Source: Halohasta litchfieldiae
Lineage (GTDB): Archaea > Halobacteriota > Halobacteria > Halobacteriales > Haloferacaceae
Reading direction: 5' to 3'
Length of the DNA stretch: 64,000 nt
NCBI RefSeq assembly: GCF_002788215.1
Contig: NZ_CP024845.1
Span: forward strand, 2,666,001-2,730,000
Each line of letters opens with the position of its first letter. Position 1 is the stretch's first letter. The notes under the pieces were generated by a model. The model did not search any database. It saw only the letters and a list, made by a program, of their open reading frames with translations, and was not told the DNA's origin. Positions 63,697 to 64,000 of the stretch are shown one piece after another. A program made the position numbers and the translations under genes.

Positions 63697-64000
63697 CTAC
63701 GAGAACGTGTCGACCGCGAGAATCCGACCGGTACCGTCGAAGCGGAAGACGTCGATGAACGAGAATAGTTCAGTGTCGTCGGCATCGAACAGGCGACCGT
63801 AGGCCGCGAGGCTCGCAGTCGATTCGAGGAGATTTTGGACGCTGTGTGTCGTTTCGGTTTGCGGTCGACCTGACTGCATGAACTCGACGAACGCCTCGCG
63901 ACCGTCGAAACTCCGGTCGGGGCGGTGCTGGACGAACTCGGGATGGAGAATCGACCGCAGGGTTTCGTACTCATCTTCATCGAGACACCGATAGTATTCA
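63697..64000 (-). CDS. NTF2/SnoaL-like protein, N-terminus beyond the window
   Basis: The frame is open to the window edge (start upstream of 64000). EYYRCLDEDEYETLRSILHP, the EFVQHRPDRSFDGREAFVEF stretch and LLESTASLAAYGRLFD match the cone-shaped SnoaL/NTF2 fold used for small-molecule binding. It ends RILAVDTFS at the TAG 63697-63699. Its direction matches the broken flavoprotein gene downstream, with about 70 bp between. Confidence 0.7.
   Translation of the reverse strand, partial: EYYRCLDEDEYETLRSILHPEFVQHRPDRSFDGREAFVEFMQSGRPQTETTHSVQNLLESTASLAAYGRLFDADDTELFSFIDVFRFDGTGRILAVDTFS

Overview
The window is chromosomal DNA of a haloarchaeon (class Halobacteria), possibly a Halorubraceae/Halohasta-like member of the Haloferacales; the genus is a guess. 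The signs are very acidic proteins, GC-rich DNA full of GTCGAC, Tat (twin-arginine) lipoproteins, archaeal-type ribosomal and RNA polymerase genes, and many genes whose start codon lies 24-30 bp after a TATA box, as expected for leaderless transcripts.

Layout. 1-16 kb: a 5'-truncated gltX, a ferritin-like gene, two divergent rhodaneses, a Dna2-type nuclease-helicase, a Tat-exported beta-helix surface protein, an Lhr helicase, an MBL-fold hydrolase and a decayed glycosyltransferase. 16.4-21.2 kb: an AT-rich leader followed by a complete carbohydrate ABC importer. 21.6-26 kb: an SSS-family symporter coupled to a 37-residue membrane protein, moaA, an NmrA-like protein and a DICT-domain protein. 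26.1-32.3 kb: the conserved information-processing cluster tRNA-Ser, rps13, rps4, rps11, rpoD, tRNA-Leu, rpl18e, rpl13, rps9, rpoN, rpoK, eno, rps2. It ends at a T-run, followed by a 260-bp inverted-repeat element and dinB (DNA polymerase IV). 34-44.4 kb: membrane proteins, an alcohol dehydrogenase, an ISH11-like IS abutting a truncated ABC ATPase, then ADP-forming acetyl-CoA synthetase with an overlapping PTA-like regulatory partner. 44.4-48.7 kb: a small HTH regulator and a thiamine/iron-type ABC importer. 48.7-61 kb: an NRDE protein, a cytidylate-kinase-like protein with an altered P-loop, a glutamate-cysteine ligase family protein, DUF2797, a soluble chemotaxis transducer, a PQQ-propeller lipoprotein, RNase P component 4, rpl10e, an ATP-grasp ligase and UspA proteins. 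61-64 kb: a decaying zone with a shortened DUF2270 gene, a frameshifted HTH gene and an IS630-type element inside a PNPOx-like flavoprotein gene.

The least expected signals are four. (i) A 56-codon ORF at 37830-38000 encodes almost only the PCNA-binding tail seen at the end of the dinB product. (ii) At least ten copies of the 15-bp palindrome GTAG-N7-CTAC occur, eight between genes or over stop codons. (iii) A 260-bp nested inverted-repeat element follows the rps2 operon. (iv) An A7 tract sits exactly where the two IS630 transposase frames would join. All function calls rest on motif recognition; no database search was run.
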